A DNA stretch of 16,109 bases, taken from contig CAMHBH010000042.1 of assembly GCA_946183175.1 (NCBI GenBank), positions 1 through 16,109 of the forward strand. The letters are read 5' to 3'. The notes beneath the pieces were generated by a model. That model was not told the origin of the DNA and searched no databases. It saw only the letters and a program-made list of their open reading frames with translations. The DNA is from an uncultured Oscillibacter sp. GTDB lineage: Bacteria; Bacillota; Clostridia; Oscillospirales; Oscillospiraceae. Position 1 is the stretch's first letter. Each line of letters opens with the position of its first letter. A program made the position numbers and the translations under genes. Of the stretch, positions 1-6,069 are shown one piece after another.

Positions 1-2
1 AA

Positions 3-95
3 ACCGCGCGAATTTTGAAAGTGTCGCAAGTGCAGATTTCGCGACTGGAACGCCAGGGTTTGAAACGCCTCCGGAGAATCTTCCTTGACGAGTGA
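3..95 (+). CDS. RNA polymerase sporulation-type sigma factor, C-terminal fragment (5' end outside window)
   Basis: Only the last 30 codons are present, ending at TGA 93-95. They read as the helix-turn-helix of sigma-70 region 4.2, with the core VSQVQISRLERQGLKRLRR. Region 4.2 contacts the -35 element. The SQVQ-SRLE signature is typical of the sporulation sigma factors SigF and SigG, and the 'SQVQ' form looks closer to SigF; this subfamily choice is from memory of the family and is uncertain. A sporulation role fits the SASP gene further along. The stop codon overlaps a promoter for the next gene. Confidence 0.72.
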   Translation, partial: TARILKVSQVQISRLERQGLKRLRRIFLDE

Positions 96-113
96 AAGAA
101 GTATGTATATAAT
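85..113 (+). promoter_or_regulatory. Sigma-A-type promoter for the recombinase gene
   Basis: TTGACG (85-90), a 17-nt spacer and TATAAT (108-113) differ from consensus by one base. The -35 box lies inside the last codons of the sigma factor gene. Transcription would start near 120, giving a leader of about 150 nt before the recombinase start. Confidence 0.7.
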
Positions 114-121
114 AACAGGGA

Positions 122-150
122 GCTGTTGGGCCGGGAAGCGGCTCAACAGC
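122..150 (+). repeat. Stem-loop at the 5' end of the recombinase leader
   Basis: The 11-nt arms 122-132 and 140-150 pair throughout with one G-U and leave a 7-nt loop. No T-run follows, so it does not look like an intrinsic terminator. It would sit at the extreme 5' end of a transcript started from the promoter at 85-113, where it could protect the mRNA; that role is inference. Confidence 0.5.
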
Positions 151-193
151 AATTCGTGAGGGGAGGGAAGGCGGGATATAACAGGTTGTCATA

Positions 194-221
194 ATTGAAC
201 AAAATAAAAATTTTGTTCAAT
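194..221. repeat. Perfect 28-bp AT-rich palindrome upstream of the recombinase
   Basis: Arms ATTGAACAAAAT (194-205) and ATTTTGTTCAAT (210-221) are exact inverted copies around AAAA. Only 4 of 28 bases are G or C in a clearly GC-rich neighbourhood. It can equally be read as 11-bp arms around a 6-bp centre, the geometry of dif-type core sites. Alternatives are a repressor operator or an RNA hairpin. The inverted repeat itself is certain; its role is not. Confidence 0.6.
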
Positions 222-270
222 CAAAGAGAGGAGAACCGGAAAATCTTCGGTTCCGGGACGCTGTTCCGCC

Positions 271-1305
271 GTGAAAACAATGCCTGACTATCGTACGAGC
301 GCGCCGCCGATTCTGCGGGAATTTCTGTCGTATCACGAGATTATCAAATCGCATTCCAAAGCGACTGTTGACGAGTATTTTCTGGACTTGCGGAACTTTT
401 TCCGCTATCTGAAGCAGGCGCGGAATCCGGAACGGTACCACGGGGATTTGCAGGAAGTCGATATTTCCGATGTCGATTTGTCCTTTGTGTCCACCGTGAC
501 CGTCGCGGAGGTCTACGCCTACATGACCTACCTGAGCCGCGAACGGCCCAGACACCAGAACAGTCTCCGGACGGAATACGGCCTGAACGCGGCCTCGCGG
601 GCCCGAAAAATTATGGCTATCCGCTCTTTTTACAGCTATCTCACCACCAAAACCCACCAGTTAAAGGAAAATCCTGTCCGGGACTTGGATACGCCCAAAC
701 GGAAAAAATCCCTCCCGGAGTACCTGACACTCGATGAGAGCTTATGTCTACTGGATTCGGTGGAGGGAAAGTACCAGGAGCGCGACTACTGTATGCTGAC
801 GCTGTTTCTGAACTGCGGCCTGCGCATTTCCGAACTGATTGCCCTGAACATCTCGGACATCCAGGGCGAGACCCTGCGCGTACTCGGAAAGGGTAACAAA
901 GTGCGCATTCTGTACCTGAATGACGCGTGCCGGGAGGCAATCCGGGCCTATTTGGCGGTACGGCACCCGGTCAGCGGGAAGTACGCGGACGCGCTGTTCC
1001 TGTCGGCGCGGGACACGAGGCCGAGCCGTTCCGCGGTTCACGCGATGGTCAAGCGGTGCCTGGACGCGGCCGGATTGGACAGCAGACGTTACTCCGCGCA
1101 CAAACTCCGCCACACCGCCGCCACCTTAATGTTACAGAACGGCGTCAATTTGAAAGCGGTACAGGAAGTGTTAGGCCACGAGCACCTGAACACCACGGAA
1201 ATTTACACCCACATTGACAATGAAGGCCTCCGCGTCGCGGCGAAGGCCACTCCCCTTTCGCGTGTCAAACGCGAAAAGAAGAAGGAAGAGCAGGAGTCGG
1301 ACTAA
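271..1305 (+). CDS. Xer-like tyrosine site-specific recombinase
   Basis: A tyrosine recombinase that would cut and rejoin DNA at a specific site through a 3'-phosphotyrosyl link. Residues about 13-125 form the SAM-like core-binding N-terminal domain, with the typical FRYL and RSFYSYL segments. The catalytic domain has all expected residues: R185 in GLRISEL, a lysine in the GKGNK beta-hairpin (K207 or K210), H277 and R280 in HKLRH, H303 in LGHEH, and nucleophile Y312. At 344 aa it is longer than XerC/XerD (about 300), with extra sequence around residues 50-75 and a Lys/Glu-rich tail. The start is GTG 271 or ATG 280 in the same frame; neither has a good SD nearby. The purine-rich GAGAGGAG at 225-232 lies about 40 nt upstream and is separated by a small hairpin (233-238 with 248-253). 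Whether this is the chromosome-dimer recombinase or an element integrase cannot be decided from sequence. Confidence 0.88.
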   Translation: MKTMPDYRTSAPPILREFLSYHEIIKSHSKATVDEYFLDLRNFFRYLKQARNPERYHGDLQEVDISDVDLSFVSTVTVAEVYAYMTYLSRERPRHQNSLRTEYGLNAASRARKIMAIRSFYSYLTTKTHQLKENPVRDLDTPKRKKSLPEYLTLDESLCLLDSVEGKYQERDYCMLTLFLNCGLRISELIALNISDIQGETLRVLGKGNKVRILYLNDACREAIRAYLAVRHPVSGKYADALFLSARDTRPSRSAVHAMVKRCLDAAGLDSRRYSAHKLRHTAATLMLQNGVNLKAVQEVLGHEHLNTTEIYTHIDNEGLRVAAKATPLSRVKREKKKEEQESD

Positions 1306-1309
1306 TGGC

Positions 1310-1346
1310 AATATAAAGTTCCCCTTCCCTTTCGGGGACGGGGAAC
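1310..1346 (-). terminator. Terminator of the dap/SLH transcription unit
   Basis: Inverted repeat GTTCCCC (1318-1324) and GGGGAAC (1340-1346) with a further inner CCC/GGG pairing. Read on the minus strand the hairpin is followed by TTTATATT, so it can end the minus-strand unit. The recombinase gene on the plus strand also ends just before it but has no T-run on its side. Confidence 0.6.
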
Positions 1347-1375
1347 GCGGGATTACATTAAGGAAGGCGAAGCGG

Positions 1376-3073
1376 TTACCACGGGGCGCAAAGCGGATTC
1401 TGGCCGGTACGACAGCAGGAGATTCCGGTCACGCCGAACAGCCGGGCGATTTCCGTCTTTCCGAGGATACTCTTTTCGTTTTCGTACCAGACGAAGTAGC
1501 GGGAGCCCTGCCGCGTCGTGTAGACTGTGTATGGCATTTGATACGGAACAGACCAGCCGTTTTCCGTGCCGGGCAGTTGCAAGTACTGCCGCAGAGCGTC
1601 GGCGTCGGGCGATACCGGGGAACCGGAGAGTAAATCGTCATTCTGTCCGATTTCCCACCCGGTCGGGCGGAGGCTGACGCCGAGGGACAGTCTGGAACTG
1701 TCCGGCACCGCCTCCGACAGCTTCCAGAGGGACAAGTACACGGCGCTTAACGGGGCCGGGGCCTCGTTCTTGTAGGCCTCCGTGGCAAGGAAATGGTTCA
1801 GGTTTTCGGCGTTGTAGTCGTAGGCCGTCAGGATGATTTTGTCGGCGAGTTCGGCGATGGCGCGGCAGTCGTAGCCGTCGTCCCGGTGCGCGGCTGGCAG
1901 GTACGGCGCAACGCAGACGTAAAGCCCCTTCCCCGTCGGGGCGAGCGCGTCGCGCAGTTCGGAGAGAAATTCAGTAAAGAGGCTCTGCTGTTCTCTGTGC
2001 AGTCCCCGAAAGTCGACGGTGACGCCGCCGTAGGGGTTGCGCCCCAGCGCGGGATACGGCACAGTCAGCTCGTCGAGAATCTGCCCGACGGCCTCCCCCC
2101 TGCCGTCCCGGGAAGCGAGCAGTTTTTCGACGCCGCCGGAGGCGTCCATAAAGACACTGAGATATAGTTCCGCGCCGTCGGCTGTCACGTCTTCCACGAT
2201 TTTTTCGTAATCAGGCGGGACAAAGCGCTCCTCCGAGGGCCCCGCTTTCGTAGACAGGACGGCGCGCGAGTTGGCCCACGTCATGCGGCTCCATTCGACG
2301 CTGACCGCGTCCGCCGGGGGGTTGAACGCGGGGTACGCGGCAGTGTAAAAGACATGACGGAAGTCGGTTTCGCGGTTGAGTCTCTCGTAAACGCGCGTGA
2401 GCATAGCGGCGGCCTGCGCGCGGGTCGCCGTGGCGTCGGGTGCGAAACTGGTGTCCGACAGGCCTTTCGTCATGCCGATGGTGTAGGCAATGACGGCGTA
2501 GCCCTCCTTCCCCGCCGGGAGGTCGAGGAAGGGCGTCGGATTCTCAGCGACGGGGGCCGATATCTGGCCGGAATCGAACTGTTTGGAACTCAATGACAGC
2601 GCGGCGTCGTTCAGCCCCAGCGCCCTGACAAGCATTTCCGCCATGTCGCCCCGGGTGACTGGCTCATTGGGGTGGAAGGGAATCGAATCCGGCACGACCT
2701 CGCGCGCCACGGCACGGGAAAGCGCCTCGTGGTAGGTTTCGGGGAATCCGTCCGGCAGTTTCATGGTGTCCGGCAAAGGCTCGCTGTCTGCGTCAGAAAA
2801 TCGCATTCTGTCCAGCGACGGTTCGCTGTCAGTGGCGGAGAATAGCATTCTGTCCAGAACCGTGACGAACTGCGCACGGGTCATGGGGTCGGAATAACCG
2901 AAAGAGGTGTCGCTTTTTCCTTTCATCAGGCCGTATTCGATGGCCTTCCTGACCTCGTCGCCGAGGGCGCTGTCGGGCACGTCGGCATACGTAGCGCGGG
3001 CCGATTGTGTCCCGCATAGAATCAGGATGGCGGCGGGTAACAGTGCCGAAAGCAGTATGAGTTTCCGTTTCAT
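1376..3073 (-). CDS. Secreted SLH-domain protein with a GH18-like domain lacking the catalytic Glu
   Basis: A 565-aa exported protein. A signal peptide covers residues 1-27 (MKRK, hydrophobic core, SARA cleavage). Three S-layer homology repeats follow at about 30-78, 108-152 and 181-232, with PMTRAQF, PVTRGDM and ATRAQAA cores; SLH repeats bind pyruvylated cell-wall polymers. Residues about 240-530 resemble the GH18/YaaH-type fold of Clostridia, including ILTAYDYNAE near 415. The usual GH18 motif DGxxxDxE is here GGVTVDFR (349-356): D354 is kept, but the first Asp is Gly and the catalytic Glu is Arg356. The protein is therefore probably a wall-binding, non-hydrolytic relative. A 14-residue segment is duplicated after the first SLH repeat. 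The start ATG has a strong GGAGGAGG 7 nt upstream, and the gene follows dapH by 53 nt, so it is probably co-transcribed. Confidence 0.82.
   Translation of the reverse strand: MKRKLILLSALLPAAILILCGTQSARATYADVPDSALGDEVRKAIEYGLMKGKSDTSFGYSDPMTRAQFVTVLDRMLFSATDSEPSLDRMRFSDADSEPLPDTMKLPDGFPETYHEALSRAVAREVVPDSIPFHPNEPVTRGDMAEMLVRALGLNDAALSLSSKQFDSGQISAPVAENPTPFLDLPAGKEGYAVIAYTIGMTKGLSDTSFAPDATATRAQAAAMLTRVYERLNRETDFRHVFYTAAYPAFNPPADAVSVEWSRMTWANSRAVLSTKAGPSEERFVPPDYEKIVEDVTADGAELYLSVFMDASGGVEKLLASRDGRGEAVGQILDELTVPYPALGRNPYGGVTVDFRGLHREQQSLFTEFLSELRDALAPTGKGLYVCVAPYLPAAHRDDGYDCRAIAELADKIILTAYDYNAENLNHFLATEAYKNEAPAPLSAVYLSLWKLSEAVPDSSRLSLGVSLRPTGWEIGQNDDLLSGSPVSPDADALRQYLQLPGTENGWSVPYQMPYTVYTTRQGSRYFVWYENEKSILGKTEIARLFGVTGISCCRTGQNPLCAPW
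2762..2857. repeat. 42-bp imperfect tandem repeat inside the SLH/GH18-like gene
   Basis: Unit 1 (2762-2803), unit 2 (2804-2845) and a 12-bp start of a third copy (2846-2857) share the frame CATtcTGTCC...GCTGTC...GaAAAt. On the protein they give two 14-residue copies, RMLFSATDSEPSLD and RMRFSDADSEPLPD. The 42-bp length keeps the reading frame. Confidence 0.7.
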
Positions 3074-3126
3074 GTAAAATCCTCCTCCCCGTTCCGCACA
3101 GACGCCCGCGCCGCCCTGACTGATGA

Positions 3127-3852
3127 TTACAACTGGCGGAGAGCGTCCACAAGCGCGGTTTTACTTTCCGTTTTGGCGTCCTTCTGCTTGATGACTCTGG
3201 CGGGACTGCCCGCGACGACGGCGTTTTCGGGAACGTCCTCAATGACGACGGCCCCGGCGGCTACCACCGCCCCCGCGCCGATATGGACGCCCTCAATCAC
3301 GACGGCGTTGGCCCCGACGAGTACATGGTCTTCCACAATGACGGGCGTCGCGGAAGCGGGCTCCACGACCCCGGCGAGGACGGCCCCCGCGCCGATATGG
3401 CAGTATTCGCCCACGGTGGCGCGTCCGCCTAACACGGCACCCATGTCAATCATAGTACCCTTGCCCACGACCGCGCCGATGTTGATGACCGCGCCCATCA
3501 TGATGACCGCGCCCTCCCCGATTTCGACCTTCTCCCGGATAATGGCACCCGGTTCGATACGCGCCTTAACGCCTTTCAAGTCCAGCAGGGGCACGCCGGA
3601 GTTGCGGCGGTCGTTCTCTATGATACAGTCCCTGATTTTGTCGGCGCTGGCCTTGAGAATCGGTTCCAGTTCGGCCCAGTCGCCGAAGACAATCAGGCTT
3701 TCGGAGTTGTCGCGCTCGTCGCGGGCACCGCGAAAGACAGTGGCGTTTCCGAAGTCCACCGGGCCCGTGACATTCAGGTAGAGCTTGACGGGGGTTTTCT
3801 TCTCGGAGTTGGCGATATAGTCGATAATTTCCTGTGCGTTCAGGGAATCCAT
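3127..3852 (-). CDS. dapH: 2,3,4,5-tetrahydropyridine-2,6-dicarboxylate N-acetyltransferase
   Basis: Acetylates tetrahydrodipicolinate with acetyl-CoA, the third specific step of the acetylase branch of diaminopimelate/lysine synthesis in the cytosol. The 241-aa length matches the family (about 236). An N-terminal alpha/beta part (1-85) is followed by left-handed beta-helix hexapeptide repeats (about 90-220): IGEGAVIMMGAVIN, VGKGTMIDMGAVLGG, VGEYCHIGAGAVLAGV, VGANAVVIEGVHIG. The motif MIDMGAVLGGRATVG and the loop VVEPASATPV are typical of DapH rather than succinylating DapD. The ATG has TGGAGAA just upstream. It follows dapB by 75 nt; that gap contains a small CTCCC-GAAA-GGGAG hairpin (3905-3918) that could affect mRNA stability. 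It depends on the dapA promoter and lysine riboswitch. Confidence 0.95.
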   Translation of the reverse strand: MDSLNAQEIIDYIANSEKKTPVKLYLNVTGPVDFGNATVFRGARDERDNSESLIVFGDWAELEPILKASADKIRDCIIENDRRNSGVPLLDLKGVKARIEPGAIIREKVEIGEGAVIMMGAVINIGAVVGKGTMIDMGAVLGGRATVGEYCHIGAGAVLAGVVEPASATPVIVEDHVLVGANAVVIEGVHIGAGAVVAAGAVVIEDVPENAVVAGSPARVIKQKDAKTESKTALVDALRQL

Positions 3853-3927
3853 AGCAAGTTCTCCATTTCAAGACATATGTTGTATGTCGTAAGTTGTTTT
3901 CCTCCTCCCTTTCGGGAGAAATGCCTG

Positions 3928-4644
3928 TCAGCCGCCGAACAGGAGCGCTTGCAGGTCATAGACGCCGTTCGGCTTGCCGGGGAGCAGTCGGGCCATACGG
4001 AGCGCGCCGTTGACGAAAATCTGTCGGCTCGCGGCGCGGTGCGTGAACTCCAGTTCCTCATCCTGCCCGAAGAAGTGTACGGTATGCGTCCCGGCTACAG
4101 TGCCGCCGCGCAGGGCGTGTACCCCGATTTCGTCCCGACGCCGCTTGCCTACGTCGCCCTCCCTGCCGTAAGTCGGCGTGAGCGCGTGCGCCGGGTCGAT
4201 TGCGTCGAGAAACAGCTTTGCGGTGCCGCTGGGGGCGTCGGTCTTCTGGTTATGGTGGGTCTCCGTGATTTCCACGTCGTAGCCGTTGAGAATCGGCGCG
4301 ACAAGCTTCAGAACCCGGTAGAGTACGGCGACACACAGGGAGTAGTTCGCGCTCCACAGAACCGGGGCAAATTCGCCGAGACTTTCAAAGAGGCGCTTCT
4401 GTTCGTCGCTCAGTCCGGTGGTGCCGGAAAGTAACGGTGTCCCCGTGCGGCGGACGTAGTCGGCGAGGTACGGCAAAGCCTCCGGGCGCGAAAAGTCCAT
4501 CATGACATCGGCGACCTTGCCCTCTTTGGCCAGGTCTTCAATGTCGAACTCGTCGAAAGAAGCGGCGATAGTGTCGCCGTCGGCCTCCGCCGTCGACTGA
4601 ATCATCTGGCCCATACGGCCCCGGCCAATCAGCAGAATTTTCAT
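3928..4644 (-). CDS. dapB: 4-hydroxy-tetrahydrodipicolinate reductase
   Basis: NAD(P)H-dependent reductase that converts the DapA product to tetrahydrodipicolinate. The 238-aa protein starts with the Rossmann motif LIGRGRMG (5-12). SGTTGLS (73-79) binds the nicotinamide side, and THHNQKTDAPSGTA (129-142) carries the catalytic His130/His131 and Lys134 of the family. The reading frame stays open upstream to 4728, but the ATG at 4644 is chosen because the Rossmann strand begins there and AGGAAGGGGA lies a few nt before it; the longer form would overlap the end of dapA. It starts 17 nt after dapA and precedes dapH, as expected for an operon. Confidence 0.95.
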   Translation of the reverse strand: MKILLIGRGRMGQMIQSTAEADGDTIAASFDEFDIEDLAKEGKVADVMMDFSRPEALPYLADYVRRTGTPLLSGTTGLSDEQKRLFESLGEFAPVLWSANYSLCVAVLYRVLKLVAPILNGYDVEITETHHNQKTDAPSGTAKLFLDAIDPAHALTPTYGREGDVGKRRRDEIGVHALRGGTVAGTHTVHFFGQDEELEFTHRAASRQIFVNGALRMARLLPGKPNGVYDLQALLFGG

Positions 4645-4661
4645 GGCTATTCCCCTTCCTG

Positions 4662-5549
4662 TTATACAAGCCCCTCGTCCCGGAGCGTCGTCCAGAGGTC
4701 GATACGGTGTTCCTCGCTCATCTCGCACAGGGGCAGGCGCAGAGACCCGGCGGGCAGTCCCATCATGTTCATGGCGCTTTTCACCGGAATCGGATTCACT
4801 TCCATGAACAGGTCGTTCATGAGTTGCAAATGCTTCAAGTGCGTTTCGAGGGCCTTCCGCTGACGCCCAGCGAGGTAGTCGGTTACGATGTCGTGGCAGG
4901 CGCGCGGGCAGACGTTCGCGTAGACCGAAATGACGCCGCTCCCGCCAACGCTCAAAATAGGAATCGTGATATCGTCGTTTCCGGAGTAGAGCGCGAAGTC
5001 GGGGCCGACGAAGCGCGCGATTTTCATGGCGTAGGACATATCGCCGGACGCCTCCTTGATTCCGGCAATCCGGGGGTGTTTGCTGAGCTGTTCGACCACG
5101 GAGACCGGAATTGAACAGGCGGTGCGGCCCGGGACGTTGTAGAGCAGGCAGGGAATGTCCACGGCGTCGGCGGCGGCTGTGAAGTGGCGGTACATCCCCT
5201 CGGGGTTGGCCTTGTTGTAGTACGGCGCAATCAGCAGGAGCGCGTCCGCGCCCATGTCCTGATAGCGCAAACTCATTTCCCGCTGTGTGGCGGTGGAGTT
5301 GGAACCGCTCCCGACAATCACCGGGACGCGTCCGGCGACGGTCTTGATGGTGTGTTCGACTACGGCGGCGTCCTCCTCGTGGCTCATCGTGGAGTATTCC
5401 CCGGTGGTGCCGAGGGCCAGAATGGCGTCGGTGCCCTCGCTGATTTGGCGTTCCAGCAGGACGGTCAGCGCGTCGAAGTTGACGCTCCCGTCGTCGCGGA
5501 AGGGCGTAATCATGGCGACGATGGAGCCCCGCACGTTTTCAAATTTCAT
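4662..5549 (-). CDS. dapA: 4-hydroxy-tetrahydrodipicolinate synthase
   Basis: First committed enzyme of lysine/diaminopimelate synthesis: condenses pyruvate with aspartate semialdehyde. It is a 295-aa class I aldolase TIM barrel. Visible active-site residues are T48-T49 in GTTGEYSTM, Y137 in LLYNVPGRT, R142, and Schiff-base K165 in IAGIKEASGD. The frame is open upstream to 5786, but the start at 5549 gives the normal family length, has AAGGAGG 7-8 nt upstream, and the upstream sequence is accounted for by the lysine riboswitch and terminator. First gene of the dapA-dapB-dapH-SLH unit; expression is expected to fall when lysine is abundant. Confidence 0.96.
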   Translation of the reverse strand: MKFENVRGSIVAMITPFRDDGSVNFDALTVLLERQISEGTDAILALGTTGEYSTMSHEEDAAVVEHTIKTVAGRVPVIVGSGSNSTATQREMSLRYQDMGADALLLIAPYYNKANPEGMYRHFTAAADAVDIPCLLYNVPGRTACSIPVSVVEQLSKHPRIAGIKEASGDMSYAMKIARFVGPDFALYSGNDDITIPILSVGGSGVISVYANVCPRACHDIVTDYLAGRQRKALETHLKHLQLMNDLFMEVNPIPVKSAMNMMGLPAGSLRLPLCEMSEEHRIDLWTTLRDEGLV

Positions 5550-5612
5550 AGAAAAGCCTCCTTCACGGGCGGATTGCGCGGACGGGGCGAATCGAGGCCG
5601 GGGACGTTCCGG

Positions 5613-5645
5613 AAAAACAACAGCCGGGGGAATGTTCCACCGGCC
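5613..5645 (-). terminator. Riboswitch-controlled intrinsic terminator before dapA
   Basis: On the minus strand GCCGG (5644-5640) pairs with CCGGC (5627-5623), and an inner GGAA/TTCC pair extends the stem. It is followed directly by TGTTGTTTTT. The position, just after the lysine aptamer and about 65 nt before dapA, fits the expression platform of a lysine OFF switch. Confidence 0.8.
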
Positions 5646-5663
5646 CACGCCGCGAAAACGGCA

Positions 5664-5830
5664 TAAGAACAACGGATAGCGCCCCCGCGAAGACCTCGCG
5701 GACAGTGCCGGGCGTATTCCGCACGGCCCCACCGCCCGCCCGCGCCCGGACGGACAATTCGGCGGAAAAGCCTCCGCCCCGTTCACAGTCTGCCGACTCC
5801 GGGGGGTTCGTCGTTTCCGCGCCTCTATCC
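5664..5830 (-). promoter_or_regulatory. Lysine riboswitch (L box) in the dapA leader
   Basis: Read on the minus strand, the leader contains the conserved L-box blocks in order: GATAGAGGCGCG, GGAG, CTGTGAAC, GGGGCGGAGG, CCGCCGAA, GGCCGTGC, GGCACTGTC and GCTATCCGTTGTTC. These line up block for block with the B. subtilis lysC leader as I remember it. P1 forms from GGATAG (5830-5825) and CTATCC (5679-5674). Length about 165 nt is normal. Lysine binding should stabilise P1 and let the terminator at 5613-5645 form, lowering dapA-dapB-dapH expression. Confidence 0.93.
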
Positions 5831-5839
5831 CCTTCTTTT

Positions 5840-5868
5840 ATCATACCATGTTTTTCCCCGCCGCGCAA
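5840..5868 (-). promoter_or_regulatory. Promoter of the dapA transcription unit
   Basis: On the minus strand TTGCGC (5868-5863), a 17-nt spacer, then TATGAT (5845-5840). The predicted start near 5833 coincides with the first base of the lysine aptamer, which supports the call. Confidence 0.7.
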
Positions 5869-5889
5869 GGGATTTTTCGGAAATGGGCC

Positions 5890-5910
5890 GGAAAAATGTG
5901 TACATTTTCC
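5890..5910. repeat. Imperfect palindrome between the divergent promoters
   Basis: GGAAAAATGTGTACATTTTCC is a near-palindrome; the core AAATGT-GT-ACATTT is exact. It lies about 20 bp upstream of the dapA -35 and about 55 bp upstream of the -35 of the 6070 gene. It may be an operator; no regulator is identified. Confidence 0.45.
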
Positions 5911-5927
5911 AGTCCCGGACGCGCAAT

Positions 5928-5955
5928 GGTGACAAAACGACGCCGGATTGTCACC
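5928..5955. repeat. 8-bp inverted repeat upstream of the 6070 promoter
   Basis: GGTGACAA (5928-5935) and TTGTCACC (5948-5955) are exact inverted copies separated by 12 bp, ending 8 bp before the -35 box. The centre spacing (20 bp) is about two helical turns, suitable for a dimeric regulator. A second, smaller repeat TTGAC/GTCAA (5964-5968 and 5976-5980) covers the -35 itself. Confidence 0.45.
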
Positions 5956-5963
5956 GCTCGTTC

Positions 5964-5992
5964 TTGACACGGACAGTCAATCACGATATAAT
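5964..5992 (+). promoter_or_regulatory. Consensus sigma-A promoter for the transglutaminase-like gene
   Basis: TTGACA (5964-5969), 17 nt, TATAAT (5987-5992): a perfect match to the vegetative consensus. The start would be near 5999, about 70 nt before the gene. Confidence 0.82.
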
Positions 5993-6069
5993 GCTGAAAA
6001 CAGCGAAAAATCCGCGATTTCGCGCGGAATTGGCAAAAAAAGGAACGTGAAATTTAAGGAGGGGTTTGC

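Noticed and set aside
4645..4728. 28-residue N-terminal extension of DapB
   Set aside because: It overlaps the end of dapA and precedes the Rossmann motif; ATG 4644 has a clear SD.
5550..5786. 79-residue N-terminal extension of DapA
   Set aside because: The sequence is accounted for by the lysine riboswitch and its terminator, and ATG 5549 has a strong SD.
5563..5970. Open frames in the dapA leader on both strands
   Set aside because: Arg/Pro-rich products without SD or signatures; the sequence is explained by promoters, riboswitch and terminator.
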